64,000 nucleotides of DNA from Rubripirellula amarantea (GTDB taxonomy: Bacteria > Planctomycetota > Planctomycetia > Pirellulales > Pirellulaceae): NCBI RefSeq assembly GCF_007859865.1, contig NZ_SJPI01000001.1, forward strand, positions 1,736,001-1,800,000, written 5' to 3'. Of this stretch, positions 19,338 to 28,834 are shown one piece after another. The translations under genes were made by a program, and so were the position numbers. Position 1 is the first letter of the stretch; every line of letters begins with the position of its first letter. Under the pieces are notes generated by a model. It worked only from the letters and a program-made list of their open reading frames with translations, searched no databases and was not told the origin of the DNA.

Positions 19338-21365
19338 TTAGACTCGTGAAAGCCAGAGAGACTCGTAAGCCTCAAGTTGCACAGGTTGTTCAGTCGAGTA
19401 CTGTTTGTCGCTCAGCGTATTTTCGAAGAACCTGGCTAGTCCCGCCGTTCGCAGCAGGTTGCCGTCGATTTGCTGCGGATGCTCAGAGAAATTGGCAACG
19501 ACCAAAATGCGACTGCCCGCATGGATCCGAGCGAAGCAAAGCAGATGAGGGTTTCCCGTAGCGTAAAGCTGAATGTCCTGACCCGCGAACGCAGCAAGGT
19601 GCTTGCGTTTCTCGATCATCCGCTGGAGAGCTCGGAAGATTTGACGCCGAATCGAACGGTCCGCCAAAGCGTCATCCGCATCGAGCGTTTCTTTAAGGTC
19701 GTCGAGAAATTCCCAACGCATTTTAGGGCGATGCACCCATCGTGTGTCGCCCGCTTTGGCCGGGTCTTGAACGAATTCATAGTCGTTAAGCATGCCCCAT
19801 TCTTCGCCCAGGTAAAGCAACGGGATCCCACCGATCGACAGGGTGACGCTTTGCAATAGCAGCATGCGCCGAACGGAAAGTTCGATCTCTCGGTTGTCTT
19901 GCAGTTCGATTGCTCGTTCCAGGCCTGCCAAAGAAGCAAGCGTTCCGGCAATCCGCATGTCGCCGGTTTCGTGGTTCTCTTGAAACGGAATGCCTCTCGC
20001 AAATGATCCTTCGAATTGGCCGGTATAGAACCGATTAAGGAACTGTCGATGCTCGTAGGCATTGATACCGATGTGGGCTGCGTCTGCGTCATCGAAGGTC
20101 CATCCGATATCGTCATGGCAACGCAAGTAGTTGACCCACGCCGTTTGCGGCGGAAGTTTGTGATAGCGAGACAACGACTGATAGAGCAGCGAAGTCTTGC
20201 GAGTTGCCAACGATTCCCACAACAACGCCATCAGCGTAGGGTTGTACGAAATCTGGCACTCCTCGGGCGACACGTATTTCAACACGTCCTCGGGATGGAC
20301 GATGGCCTCGGACTTGAAGATTAAACCGGGAGTCGCGATTCGGGCTAGTCGATTGAAGGCCTGGATCAGTTGATGGGCTTCCGGCAAGTTCTCGCAGCTC
20401 GTCCCCATTTGTTTCCAGATGAACGCGACCGCGTCGAGTCGCAAGATGTCGACTCCCGTGTTTGCGATGAAGAACATCTCCTCCGCCATCGCTCGGAAGA
20501 CGGCGGGGTTGCTGTAGTTCAGGTCCCATTGAAAACTGTTGAACGTTGTCCAAACCCACGCTTCGGACGCGTCGTGCCAAGTGAAACTGCCGCGACGGAC
20601 CGTTGGGAAGATTTCACGTAGCGTCGCTTGATACTTGTCGGGAATCGTGCGGTCGGGATAGATGTAATAAAAGTCTTGGTATTCGATGTTGCCAGCTTGG
20701 GCGAGTTGGGCCCAGCGATGATCATCCGAGGTGTGATTGAACACAAAATCCAGCACCAGCAGAATGCCTTCCTCGTGCAATCGAGCGGCCAGTTCGGTCA
20801 AGTCTTCGATCGTGCCAAGTCGTGGATCGACGCTTCGATAATCACTAATCGCATACCCACCATCGCTGTCGCCGGGGCGAACTGCGAACAGCGGCATGAG
20901 GTGCAAGTAAGTTAGTCCAAGCTCTTTGAAGTAGCTGATCGAATCGGTCAGCTTATTCAGATTGCCGCTGAACAGATCCACGTACAACGCCCCGCCGACA
21001 ATCTTCTCGCTATGGAACCATTCCGGATCATGTGACCTTCGGCGATCGGATTCGATCAGGTGTGAAGGTCGCTCAGCACTTGCCTTCGCGGCGGTGAGCA
21101 AGATTTGTTCGAGGTGGAAATAGAAGTCGTAACGACCGCCATAGAGTCCGCGCAACAACGCGAACAGCTCTGGCCAAAACTCATTGAGTCGTTTTGTAAA
21201 GGCCGTTTGCGCACTTTCATCGACCTCGAGTGCATCAAGGCACTCGGTCACATGAGGCATCAACCTGCGGAGAGTGAGGTCCGCTTCGTAGGCATCGCGA
21301 GATACAAAAGTGCGTCCACCGTCGGCAAGATCGAAAGGCGTTTCATTAGGCGTCAATCGAGTCAT
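19338..21365 (-). CDS. Amylosucrase (GH13 subfamily 4)
   Basis: A 675-residue GH13 enzyme; amylosucrases make an alpha-1,4-glucan from sucrose and release fructose. The diagnostic stretch [20 protein letters not shown] is present, with nucleophile D311, acid/base E353 (FKSEAI) and the H417-D418 pair in CHDDIGWTF. The N-terminal ~110 residues are the helical domain typical of amylosucrases, and the length fits the family (about 630-680). There is no signal peptide, so it is cytoplasmic. It overlaps the end of the sucrose-phosphate synthase gene by 20 bases, which argues that sucrose made by the cell is its substrate or product. Sucrose hydrolase is the closest alternative call. Confidence 0.92.
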   Translation of the reverse strand: MTRLTPNETPFDLADGGRTFVSRDAYEADLTLRRLMPHVTECLDALEVDESAQTAFTKRLNEFWPELFALLRGLYGGRYDFYFHLEQILLTAAKASAERPSHLIESDRRRSHDPEWFHSEKIVGGALYVDLFSGNLNKLTDSISYFKELGLTYLHLMPLFAVRPGDSDGGYAISDYRSVDPRLGTIEDLTELAARLHEEGILLVLDFVFNHTSDDHRWAQLAQAGNIEYQDFYYIYPDRTIPDKYQATLREIFPTVRRGSFTWHDASEAWVWTTFNSFQWDLNYSNPAVFRAMAEEMFFIANTGVDILRLDAVAFIWKQMGTSCENLPEAHQLIQAFNRLARIATPGLIFKSEAIVHPEDVLKYVSPEECQISYNPTLMALLWESLATRKTSLLYQSLSRYHKLPPQTAWVNYLRCHDDIGWTFDDADAAHIGINAYEHRQFLNRFYTGQFEGSFARGIPFQENHETGDMRIAGTLASLAGLERAIELQDNREIELSVRRMLLLQSVTLSIGGIPLLYLGEEWGMLNDYEFVQDPAKAGDTRWVHRPKMRWEFLDDLKETLDADDALADRSIRRQIFRALQRMIEKRKHLAAFAGQDIQLYATGNPHLLCFARIHAGSRILVVANFSEHPQQIDGNLLRTAGLARFFENTLSDKQYSTEQPVQLEAYESLWLSRV

Positions 21366-23541
21366 TGGGGATGCGAATATTCTCTAGAAAGTTGTAGTAT
21401 TCGATGCCTTCGAGGACACCGCGAGCATGGGAGGTTTCGGCAAAATAAATGCGAGGTTTCCCTCTGAGTCGCTCGAGTTCGTTGTCGTGATTGGCCACTA
21501 CGACACCCAATGTCCGCCCCATGATCATGCCAGCATCATTGCCGGAATCACCCGCAACCAGCATTTTTTCAGGGGAAAATCCCCATTTGTAAAGCAAATG
21601 CCGCATCGAGAAGTCGCTACCGCCTCGAACGGGAACGATATCAAGGTAAGCGTCTAGTGATATGATCACCCTAGCTCGCAATCCGGCCTCGCGCAGCTTT
21701 TTCTTGAGTTGCCCCACCGAAGGGGAAATCTCGGTATTGAGCAGATAGCTAATCTTGTATTCGGATTGGTGAATGTCGGATTGCAGTTCCAGCCCTGGTA
21801 TTTGCTCACACATGGCACGTATTTGCTCGGGTTGCCAAGCGAAACCAATCTGTTTTCGCCAGCTCAAGTCCGGCGTCAGCGTAGGGCCGTAGTGAAGCTG
21901 AGTGCCCGCATCGGTGTCAATCACATCGGGACGCGGCAGGTTGAGTTCTTCGATCAACGCCATCGCTGAATCCAACCGCCGACCGGTCGCGATTCCAAAG
22001 CCGATGTGATCGTTGTTGGCGATCAAATCCGTGAAGTCTCGAAGCGCATCTTCATCACCCGTCAATGTGTTATCCAAATCAGTGACGATGATGCGATCAA
22101 ACTGTGGCAAGCGTCGTTGTCTTGCGGTCAGAATCAAGGCCGGCACGGGAGATCGGCGAAGGATGTCGTCGAGATCGCGAATGTAACGACGGGCGTGGTT
22201 GTGCCAAGCGTAATGTTTTCGAGTTCCCGCGATGCCCGCTTGCGACCATGCCTTCCAGTTCTCTGGCTCGGTCAACACTCGCAACAATGCGTTCTCGATT
22301 TCGTGACCATCAAGCGGGTCTACCAGCAAACCGTTTTCGCAATTAGCGATAATGTCTCGTGGTCCTCCATCGTTAGTTGCAACGATGGGAAGGCCGGTGG
22401 CACCCGCTTCCAATAGCGTTAGACCAAACGGTTCAGTTAGAGCTGCGTTCACGAATACTCCGCCTAGCGATGTGGCATGGCGATACAGTTCGGGTACGTC
22501 GCTGGGTTGGTGCGTCTTGGGGTAGGCAACCTTGCCGTACAAATCGAAACGGTCAATCTGTTTCCATACATCATTGATGATCTTGGCCTGAGCTTTCGGC
22601 AAGTCATCTATGTCGTCGTGAGTGCCCATGATCAGCACTAGGTTAGCTAGCGATTGCAGTTCAGCGCTCTCGCCGTACACTTCGACCAGCTTGCACAGAT
22701 TCTTCCGCTCGTCGGGCCTCGCCATTGCCAAGATCATCGGCTTGGCGGAATCGACTAAGAAACGGTTGATGGACTTGACGATTGCGGGCAGTTCAGCATC
22801 GCTCTGCGGTCCAGATGCGGCAGCGTCGGAATTGGGTGGCCAGAACTGTTCAAGGTCAACGCCGGGCGGGATGACTTCCATGCGATCAGGTGCATAGTGA
22901 TCGTAAAGTTCGTACTGAAGCTCCACTTCTTGATTCGTACTGGTCACCACCATGGATGCTGTTTCTAACGCAAGTTCTTCAGCTTCGATGCGAGTTTGAA
23001 ACTTATACTTCTTATCCATCGACGCGGCTTTTCCCTCGCCTTGGTCCGCGATCAACCGTTGACGTTTGACGCGTCCAAGTGAATGTCCCGTGAACACGAA
23101 CGGAACGTGCAGTAGTCTCGCCAGTTGCGATCCCGCTTGACCGGCATCGGCATAGTGCGCATGAATCAGATCAGGGATGCCACTGCGCCGAAAATGGACG
23201 AGTGCTTGGTCGACAAACATTTCGAGGTACGGCCATAACGCTTCTTTGCGGATATAGCGTTTGGGACCAAATGGGATGCGTACGATCTTTGCATTCTCGG
23301 CGATCGGTTCTTCGACCTTCGCATAGTCTTCGTGGTAGCGAGGATCGATGATCTGCCGTGTCAGTAGTTCTACGCTTCCGATTTCGGGTTGCGCGGCAAG
23401 CTCGCGTGCCAATTCGATCACGTATTTGATCTGCCCACCCGTATCGACATCCTTGCCCAGCTCCAAATCGTGACCGCGGACGAGTCCGTGTAGTGAGATC
23501 AGGGAGACTTTCAGTGGGGTTTCGGCGTCAAATAGGCTCAT
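21346..23541 (-). CDS. Sucrose-phosphate synthase with fused phosphatase-like HAD domain
   Basis: A 731-residue two-domain enzyme of cyanobacterial/plant type. Residues 1-465 are a GT-B glycosyltransferase (GT4) with the family opening [21 protein letters not shown] and the C-lobe motif [16 protein letters not shown] (370-385); it transfers glucose from UDP- or ADP-glucose to fructose 6-phosphate. Residues 480-725 are a HAD domain of the sucrose-phosphate phosphatase type with an intact DxD motif (D488, D490) and GDSGNDAGM, so it may also dephosphorylate the product. Second of three minus-strand sucrose genes: a separate phosphatase lies 153 bases upstream and amylosucrase overlaps downstream. 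Sucrose in marine bacteria usually serves as compatible solute or carbon store. Confidence 0.93.
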   Translation of the reverse strand: MSLFDAETPLKVSLISLHGLVRGHDLELGKDVDTGGQIKYVIELARELAAQPEIGSVELLTRQIIDPRYHEDYAKVEEPIAENAKIVRIPFGPKRYIRKEALWPYLEMFVDQALVHFRRSGIPDLIHAHYADAGQAGSQLARLLHVPFVFTGHSLGRVKRQRLIADQGEGKAASMDKKYKFQTRIEAEELALETASMVVTSTNQEVELQYELYDHYAPDRMEVIPPGVDLEQFWPPNSDAAASGPQSDAELPAIVKSINRFLVDSAKPMILAMARPDERKNLCKLVEVYGESAELQSLANLVLIMGTHDDIDDLPKAQAKIINDVWKQIDRFDLYGKVAYPKTHQPSDVPELYRHATSLGGVFVNAALTEPFGLTLLEAGATGLPIVATNDGGPRDIIANCENGLLVDPLDGHEIENALLRVLTEPENWKAWSQAGIAGTRKHYAWHNHARRYIRDLDDILRRSPVPALILTARQRRLPQFDRIIVTDLDNTLTGDEDALRDFTDLIANNDHIGFGIATGRRLDSAMALIEELNLPRPDVIDTDAGTQLHYGPTLTPDLSWRKQIGFAWQPEQIRAMCEQIPGLELQSDIHQSEYKISYLLNTEISPSVGQLKKKLREAGLRARVIISLDAYLDIVPVRGGSDFSMRHLLYKWGFSPEKMLVAGDSGNDAGMIMGRTLGVVVANHDNELERLRGKPRIYFAETSHARGVLEGIEYYNFLENIRIPNDSIDA

Positions 23542-23694
23542 TGGACTGGTGGGATTAGTTGGCTGCGTTAGGAACTTTGACCATGGACATCACTCATAAT
23601 GAACGCCCGAGAATCAAAAACGTGAATCACCCAACCTAGCAGTTTGCGTACCGGCAGGGTGGGTCGATAATCTTGGTCCCCCGTAAATTGCTGG

Positions 23695-24492
23695 CTAACG
23701 GGCGATGAAGTGCCTTAGGCCGTCCAGCACACCACAAGTCGCCCGTCTTTCGGTGATCACTAGGTCTTCCGATTGCCCATGAAAGTCCGTAGCAGCCTTG
23801 ATCAGTGAGTCAGCAGCATTGGCGACGACAATCGATCGGACACCCGAGGTCATTGCCGCGGTGTCGTTCCCCGAGTCACCGGCGAAAACGATCTGTCGCA
23901 GATCAAGACCACTTCGAAGTTGCCACCAATGAAGCGCGAAGGCCTTGTTAACGCCAACGGGTAACAAGTCCAGCAATCCGCGTGAATCAATAGGATCCAC
24001 ACTGATCACCATTTGAACGGGAACATCGTGATCCAAAATCCACCGTCGTGTTCTATCTTCGACCTCTTGGATCCGTTGGCCGTCAAAGTAAAAACTACAC
24101 TTCGCATGGGTCTGACGTGATGAGTCTTGTAACTCCAGCGGCAAACCCGCAGTTTCGACACTTTCGCAAATCTTGGTGTGAGACCAATCGCGAAGCTTCT
24201 CGGTCATGGCTGCTTCGTAGACCGAACTGATACGAAAGTCCCGATCGCTCGTGCGTTCCATCAAGCAGGACCCGACGTCGCATAAAATCGCGTCCGGCGA
24301 AGGCAATTGGAATGCTTCGATCGCATTCTGGGTCAATGAGAACGAACGACCGGTTACGAACAACAGCTTCAATCCAGATTCTTGAATCAAGCTTGAGAGT
24401 TCTTGAAGAGCCTCGACTTCAGAAGGTTCGTCCAGGTTGGGAATCAACGTGCCGTCCAGGTCAGTCGCGAGCGCGGCGATGGGAAGGTTCAT
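23695..24492 (-). CDS. Sucrose-6-phosphate phosphatase (HAD family)
   Basis: A 265-residue HAD phosphatase (S6PP family, PF05116) that would release sucrose from sucrose 6-phosphate. Motif I is DLDGT with nucleophile D11 and D13; motif IV is GDSGNDTAAM; the cap region contains KCSFYFDG. Length and order match stand-alone bacterial and plant enzymes. It is the first gene of the sucrose block, 153 bases upstream of the synthase, which itself has a phosphatase domain, so the function is doubled. Mannosyl-3-phosphoglycerate or trehalose-phosphate phosphatase are less likely given the context. Confidence 0.87.
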   Translation of the reverse strand: MNLPIAALATDLDGTLIPNLDEPSEVEALQELSSLIQESGLKLLFVTGRSFSLTQNAIEAFQLPSPDAILCDVGSCLMERTSDRDFRISSVYEAAMTEKLRDWSHTKICESVETAGLPLELQDSSRQTHAKCSFYFDGQRIQEVEDRTRRWILDHDVPVQMVISVDPIDSRGLLDLLPVGVNKAFALHWWQLRSGLDLRQIVFAGDSGNDTAAMTSGVRSIVVANAADSLIKAATDFHGQSEDLVITERRATCGVLDGLRHFIAR

Positions 24493-24644
24493 GAGTTTCT
24501 TACTAAGGAAGCGTAGGAACGAGATGAGTTGCTGCTAGCCCCACTTGAGAACAAACAGGCTGGGAATCCGTGACGAAGAAGCGTGAGACGATGTTCCGCT
24601 GAGAAGTTAAACATCTTCCAGCACGCATTGCTAGGATAGCTTCG

Positions 24645-24672
24645 CCTGCAACCTGCAACCTGCAACCTGCAT
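24645..24672. repeat. Heptamer tandem repeat (CCTGCAA x4)
   Basis: Three perfect CCTGCAA units plus a fourth ending CCTGCAT, period exactly 7. It resembles the short tandemly repeated heptamers known from filamentous cyanobacteria in form, not in sequence. It lies about 170 bases upstream of the GH16 start. Confidence 0.85.
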
Positions 24673-24782
24673 GCGGACACGCAATCCTGTTTGGCAAGAA
24701 TCCGAAGCCCGCAACTCAAACCCGGCAACTCAAATCTGGTGGTTTTATCGTGTAAACTGAACCGACTTTGCTTCTCTGCTTT

Positions 24783-24830
24783 TCTTTTAGCCACCCTTTT
24801 TCTTTTAACCACACCTTCTCTTTTAGCCAC
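24783..24830. repeat. Three 12-bp direct repeats TCTTTTAGCCAC at period 18
   Basis: Copies start at 24783, 24801 (one mismatch, TCTTTTAACCAC) and 24819; exact 18-base spacing. The last copy ends 14 bases before the GH16 ATG, so the array overlaps the expected leader. No standard promoter is evident within it. Confidence 0.8.
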
Positions 24831-24844
24831 ACTGGGGATCAACA

Positions 24845-25792
24845 ATGTTATCTCTCAACGCCTACGGGACGATCGTTCCACGCATACTCACCGAAGTGAA
24901 AATTACTGAGACTTGTGCTGGCCTTTGGGTTCGACTTGTCGTTCCCGCTATTGTCTTTTGCGTCAGCGCAAGTCTATCGACGATCGTTGTTGCGCAATCA
25001 CCACCTGAACCACCCGAAGGTTACCGTTGGGTGAAGAACGAGGCATTCAGCGATGAGTTCAATGGAACAGATTTGGATTCGAGCAAGTGGCATGATCACA
25101 ATCCTCGCTGGAAAGGTCGTGTGCCGGGCAAGTTCGTGCCGTCCTCCGTCAGCGTCAAGGATGGTTTCCTGCAAATCAAGAGCACGGTTCTGGATCCTCC
25201 TGATGGCGAATTCACGATCGCTTGCGGTGCCATTCAATCGAAGTCACAAGATGCACTGTATGGGTACTACGAATGTCGGATGAAAGCATCCAGCATTTCC
25301 ACATCGTCTACGTTTTGGTTGACGAACACTCCCGTTGCAATTCCGGGCGGAACTCTGGGATTGGAATTGGACATTCAAGAATGCATTGGTAATGCGCAGC
25401 GATGGCCGAGTTTCAAGAGCGAGATGAAATCCAACACTCACATTAATTTTCGACCTGACAACAAAGACGAAGAAAAGAAAGAAGCCAAGAAAGGTGGCAG
25501 TACGAAGTTGCGATCAAACGTGGGTGACGAATTTCACACCTACGGATGTTGGTGGGTCAACGCAAACGAAATGAAGTTCTACGCGGATGGCGTGTACGCG
25601 TTCACGATCACGCCGTCCACGGATATCGTGCCTCACCCGTTCGAACACCCCCTGTTCATGAACTTGGTATGTGAAACGTACGCTTGGGAAACGCCACCGA
25701 CTGCGGACGATCTTGCCGATGATTCTCGAAACACGACCTACTACGATTACGTTCGCTCGTACAAACTAGTCAAGGCGGAACCGACTAACTGA
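24845..25792 (+). CDS. Secreted glycoside hydrolase family 16 (algal polysaccharide type)
   Basis: A 315-residue GH16 enzyme. A long N-terminus leads to a signal-peptide-like hydrophobic core (about 30-50). The catalytic motif is ELDIQE with nucleophile E174, D176 and acid/base E179; the opening SDEFNGTDLDSSKWHDHNPRWKGR-like region (about 69-92, conserved WxGR) and CGAIQSK segment match agarase/porphyranase/kappa-carrageenase-like members rather than lichenases. The substrate cannot be fixed by eye. No carbohydrate-binding module is attached and no PUL-like susCD genes are nearby, as is usual for planctomycetes. The neighbouring NDH-2 gene follows 39 bases later without functional link. Confidence 0.88.
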   Translation: MLSLNAYGTIVPRILTEVKITETCAGLWVRLVVPAIVFCVSASLSTIVVAQSPPEPPEGYRWVKNEAFSDEFNGTDLDSSKWHDHNPRWKGRVPGKFVPSSVSVKDGFLQIKSTVLDPPDGEFTIACGAIQSKSQDALYGYYECRMKASSISTSSTFWLTNTPVAIPGGTLGLELDIQECIGNAQRWPSFKSEMKSNTHINFRPDNKDEEKKEAKKGGSTKLRSNVGDEFHTYGCWWVNANEMKFYADGVYAFTITPSTDIVPHPFEHPLFMNLVCETYAWETPPTADDLADDSRNTTYYDYVRSYKLVKAEPTN

Positions 25793-25831
25793 CACCAGCA
25801 TTCACTACCTATGTAAAGCTAACCATCCACG

Positions 25832-27148
25832 ATGCCCACTCAAGATAAATCGTTCCACGTCGTCATCGTTGGAGGTGGCTTTGCAGGGATCAATGCTGCA
25901 AAGGCGCTCGGCAACAATCCACACTGTCGAGTGACGATTATTGATCGCCGGAACCACCATCTCTTTCAGCCTTTGCTTTACCAAGTTGCGATGGCGGGAC
26001 TAGATCCGTCGGACATCGCGTCACCCATTCGTTCGATGCTCAATCGCTACGACAACATTTCAACGCTGCTTTCGACGGTGACCGATGTGGATGTTGTGGG
26101 GAGAAACGTCACGACCGACTTTGGCGAGATCGCTTTCGATTACCTCGTAGTCGCCTGTGGAGCGACACACGATTACTTTGGCAACGATCAATGGGAAGAC
26201 TTCGCACCAGGCCTGAAGAATATCCCTCAGGCTACTGAGATCCGTCGCCGTGTGTTGACTGCGTTCGAAGCCGCCGAGCGAACCAACGATCCCGATGAGC
26301 AAAAGCGATGGTTGACATTCGTGCTTGTCGGCGGCGGTCCAACCGGTGTAGAGCTTGCCGGGGCAATCGCAGAGATGGCACGTAATACGCTCAAGCGAGA
26401 CTTCCGCACCATCGACGCTACCCACGCAAAGGTCATTTTGATTCAGGGCGGCGATCGTATTTTGAAACAGTTTCCGGAATCGCTTTCAGGCTACGGAAAG
26501 AAGGCACTCGAGAATTTGGGAGTCGAAGTGCGTTTGGGTGGACGGGTTACTGATATCAACGAAAACGGTGTTAGTGTTGGCGATCAGTTTATCGAAGCTC
26601 GAACGGTGATCTGGGCGGCGGGCGTGAAGGCAAATCCGATCGGCAAGCAACTGGGTGCCGAAACGGATCACGCAGGTCGGGTCCTTGTCAATGAAGATTT
26701 AAGCATCCCAGGTCACGACAACATTTTTGTGATTGGCGACCTTGCTGCGGTCAAGAATCGCGAGGGCAACTTTTTGCCTGGATTAGCGCCGGTGGCCATG
26801 CAGCAAGGTCGATATGTGGGACGCCTTATTAGCGACGATACCAGTGAAGGTGTGTTTGACGAACGACGACCGTTTCACTATCGCGACAAAGGCCAAATGG
26901 CCACGATCGGACGAGGTCGAGCAGTGATGCAGAGTGGCAAGATCAAACTAACGGGTTCGTTAGCATGGTTGGGATGGTTGTTCATCCATATCGTTTACCT
27001 CAACGGATTTCGAAACCGATTCTTTGTTTTCATGTCCTGGGCGTGGTCCTATTTGACGTTCTCGAAAGGGGCTCGTTTGATTGTGGCGAAACAATGGAAG
27101 AATTCACAAGAAGAAGTAGCCACCGGCACCCTGAGCCAACATGACTGA
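25832..27148 (+). CDS. ndh: Type II NADH:quinone oxidoreductase
   Basis: A 438-residue FAD protein that passes electrons from NADH to quinone without pumping protons. The N-terminal Rossmann motif is VGGGFAGINAAKAL, the NAD-binding motif is VGGGPTGVELAG at about 166-177, and FVIGDLAAV binds the flavin. The C-terminal hydrophobic/amphipathic segment (about 370-420) fits membrane attachment, and the length is normal. The ATG at 25832 follows the GH16 gene by 39 bases. Its end overlaps the start of the small zinc-ribbon gene by eight bases, so those two are likely co-translated. Confidence 0.92.
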   Translation: MPTQDKSFHVVIVGGGFAGINAAKALGNNPHCRVTIIDRRNHHLFQPLLYQVAMAGLDPSDIASPIRSMLNRYDNISTLLSTVTDVDVVGRNVTTDFGEIAFDYLVVACGATHDYFGNDQWEDFAPGLKNIPQATEIRRRVLTAFEAAERTNDPDEQKRWLTFVLVGGGPTGVELAGAIAEMARNTLKRDFRTIDATHAKVILIQGGDRILKQFPESLSGYGKKALENLGVEVRLGGRVTDINENGVSVGDQFIEARTVIWAAGVKANPIGKQLGAETDHAGRVLVNEDLSIPGHDNIFVIGDLAAVKNREGNFLPGLAPVAMQQGRYVGRLISDDTSEGVFDERRPFHYRDKGQMATIGRGRAVMQSGKIKLTGSLAWLGWLFIHIVYLNGFRNRFFVFMSWAWSYLTFSKGARLIVAKQWKNSQEEVATGTLSQHD

Positions 27149-27440
27149 ATTCAACGACAATCGCGTGAACCAACCAAGTCGTGATCCCGGCCCGGTTGCA
27201 GCCAATACGGCCAACAATGATCGATGCGCCCAAGGTGAAAACCAAGGCACGCATCGGCCCAATCAAATCACTGCTCAATCACGCGCGAGCGATGACTCGA
27301 TTGACGAGAACAGTGGCGCGTTCGGTTGCGGTGTGTGCGTGGTTTGTGGGGGACGAACCCTTATCGAAATTCGCGGGAAGCTACAATGCTCTCGATGTCA
27401 CACCATTTGCGAAACGTGCTGCGAAGGCGGACGCGGCTAA
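27141..27440 (+). CDS. Small Cys-rich zinc-ribbon-like protein
   Basis: A 99-residue protein. The first 60 residues are polar and probably disordered; the last 37 hold nine Cys in the pattern C63-x2-C66-x2-C69, C83-x2-C86, C90-x2-CC (93-94), with VCGGRTLIEIRGKLQCSRC at the core. This is a likely zinc ribbon, and I believe similar short tails occur across planctomycetes. It overlaps the ndh gene by eight bases, and a membrane-protein gene starts 43 bases later. A redox- or metal-linked partner of the respiratory enzyme is one idea suggested only by position. Confidence 0.72.
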   Translation: MTEFNDNRVNQPSRDPGPVAANTANNDRCAQGENQGTHRPNQITAQSRASDDSIDENSGAFGCGVCVVCGGRTLIEIRGKLQCSRCHTICETCCEGGRG

Positions 27441-27483
27441 CCGCAACGCTGGCAGAACCATTCCACCTTATTGAAAGGCGAAC

Positions 27484-28677
27484 ATGGTGGACGATCGTTT
27501 GAACCCCTGGAAGTCGCCTGTCGAGATCGAGTCCGAGCATGCTCGCAGCGGACTTTCTAGCTTTGGAAATGATGGGGCCGAAATTGAAGCCGATGCACAC
27601 TCGGCAGCATCGTCTAGCACCGCAATCTCACGACCGGTCAAAGTGTTATTGGTCGTCAGTGGTATTTTGGTTCCGGGACTTTGTCACGGGGTCAGCTTTT
27701 TGGGGCCGCCCACCAGTCCCACATGGCAATCAGGGGAACTATCGGACAAGCTGGGATACATCATCGCCCCGCAGGCAGGATGGGTGCTTTATCCGTTGCT
27801 TTGCTACGCCATGGTAAGCCTGGCGTATTTCCTGATTCGAGAACAACGTGGTCTCATGCCGTCATGGGTTCGGTTTGGCATCGGCGGTGGCATTCCATTG
27901 GCACTTTTCTACACGGTAATTCTCGACACGATCTTGCTCAATGAGAACGCCGATCTGCTCAGTTTGATCGGATTGATCAGTGTCCAGTTTGGGATTCCTC
28001 TTTTCATCGGGTCCCTCGTTTGGCTTCACCGTCGTGCGGACCAACCTAAGTTTCGAGTGCTAAGAAATGCTTTGATGTCGCTGACGTTGGCGGCGGCGAT
28101 CATCGGGATGCTTTTCGTTAATTCGAGCGACTGGTTGAGCGTGATCATCGGGTTTCCAATTGTCCTGAGCCTGTTTGCCGGGCCCGGTTGGGCGTTGTTT
28201 GCTTACGCGCACGTGACGAGAGTCTTGCACCGACGACAACAGACATGGCAAGCCTTAAGCAAACCGCAGATGATCGGAGGCGCGGCCTATTTTGCAGCGA
28301 TTGCCGGAGCGTGCCCGACTTCTATCCTGCTTTCGCTTAATCGTTACTCAACGCTGCCAGTGACTCCGCCATCGTCATGCTACGTCGTCACGGCCGCATC
28401 CCGTGGGCATGTCTGGCTGGTAAACAAGAACCAATTAGTGGCACTAAAGATGTTCGAATTAGTCTTGCAGGCTCGATATCCTCGGACGCACCGAATGCTA
28501 AGACTTGCGTACGACCGAATCGGACCAGCGTTGGCGCGAAGGATATCCAACCCGTGGCTTGCCGACATCGCTTACCTGTTGCTAAAGCCGGTTGAGTGGT
28601 TAGCAAGACTGGCGTTGATTGTTTGGCAGACTGTCAGTTCAGTGAACCGAAGCTTTAACCACGAAGACTTGGGCTAG
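27484..28677 (+). CDS. Polytopic membrane protein with C-terminal CFI-box-like segment
   Basis: A 397-residue membrane protein of unknown function. A polar N-terminus (1-50) is followed by about six or seven hydrophobic segments between residues 53 and 290, with few charged residues inside them. The C-terminus contains CYVVTAASRGH, resembling the C(F/Y)I-ATAAYG box found near the C-termini of many bacterial membrane proteins, and then an amphipathic region with a final hydrophobic stretch. It may belong to the DUF6688 group, but I cannot confirm this. It sits downstream of ndh and the zinc-ribbon gene on the same strand and may be in their operon. Confidence 0.72.
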   Translation: MVDDRLNPWKSPVEIESEHARSGLSSFGNDGAEIEADAHSAASSSTAISRPVKVLLVVSGILVPGLCHGVSFLGPPTSPTWQSGELSDKLGYIIAPQAGWVLYPLLCYAMVSLAYFLIREQRGLMPSWVRFGIGGGIPLALFYTVILDTILLNENADLLSLIGLISVQFGIPLFIGSLVWLHRRADQPKFRVLRNALMSLTLAAAIIGMLFVNSSDWLSVIIGFPIVLSLFAGPGWALFAYAHVTRVLHRRQQTWQALSKPQMIGGAAYFAAIAGACPTSILLSLNRYSTLPVTPPSSCYVVTAASRGHVWLVNKNQLVALKMFELVLQARYPRTHRMLRLAYDRIGPALARRISNPWLADIAYLLLKPVEWLARLALIVWQTVSSVNRSFNHEDLG

Positions 28678-28745
28678 GCCACCTTCGATTCGCTGGGCTG
28701 CCTTAGATTGAATCGTGTTCGTTCGAAACAGTGCGAGAACAGAAA

Positions 28746-28819
28746 TACCCCCGAGAGGATTCGAACCTCCGACCTGCGCGTTAGGAATGCGCTGCTCTAT
28801 CCAGCTGAGCTACAGGGGC
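28746..28819 (-). tRNA. tRNA-Arg(CCU)
   Basis: A 74-base cloverleaf on the minus strand. The acceptor stem pairs GCCCCTG with CGGGGGT (one G-U at each end region), the D arm reads GCTCAGCTGGATAGAGC, the anticodon loop is TTCCTAA giving anticodon CCT (reads AGG), and the T arm is GGAGG-TTCGAAT-CCTCT. The last anticodon-stem pair is an A-C mismatch. CCA is not encoded. Its 5' end lies 15 bases downstream of the SGNH hydrolase stop on the same strand, so the two may share a transcript. Confidence 0.95.
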
Positions 28820-28834
28820 GAATGTGGGCGACGC

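Larger units (their letters stand above)
24493..24844. other. Intergenic region made largely of short direct repeats
   Basis: 352 bases between divergent sucrose-phosphatase and GH16 genes. Three different repeat families follow each other: CCTGCAA (24645-24672), CCCGCAACTCAAA/CCCGGCAACTCAAA (24708-24734) and TCTTTTAGCCAC (24783-24830). No gene or RNA is recognisable. Confidence 0.65.

Noticed and set aside
24645-24672. Possible CRISPR array
   Set aside because: Units are seven bases with no spacers and no cas genes nearby.
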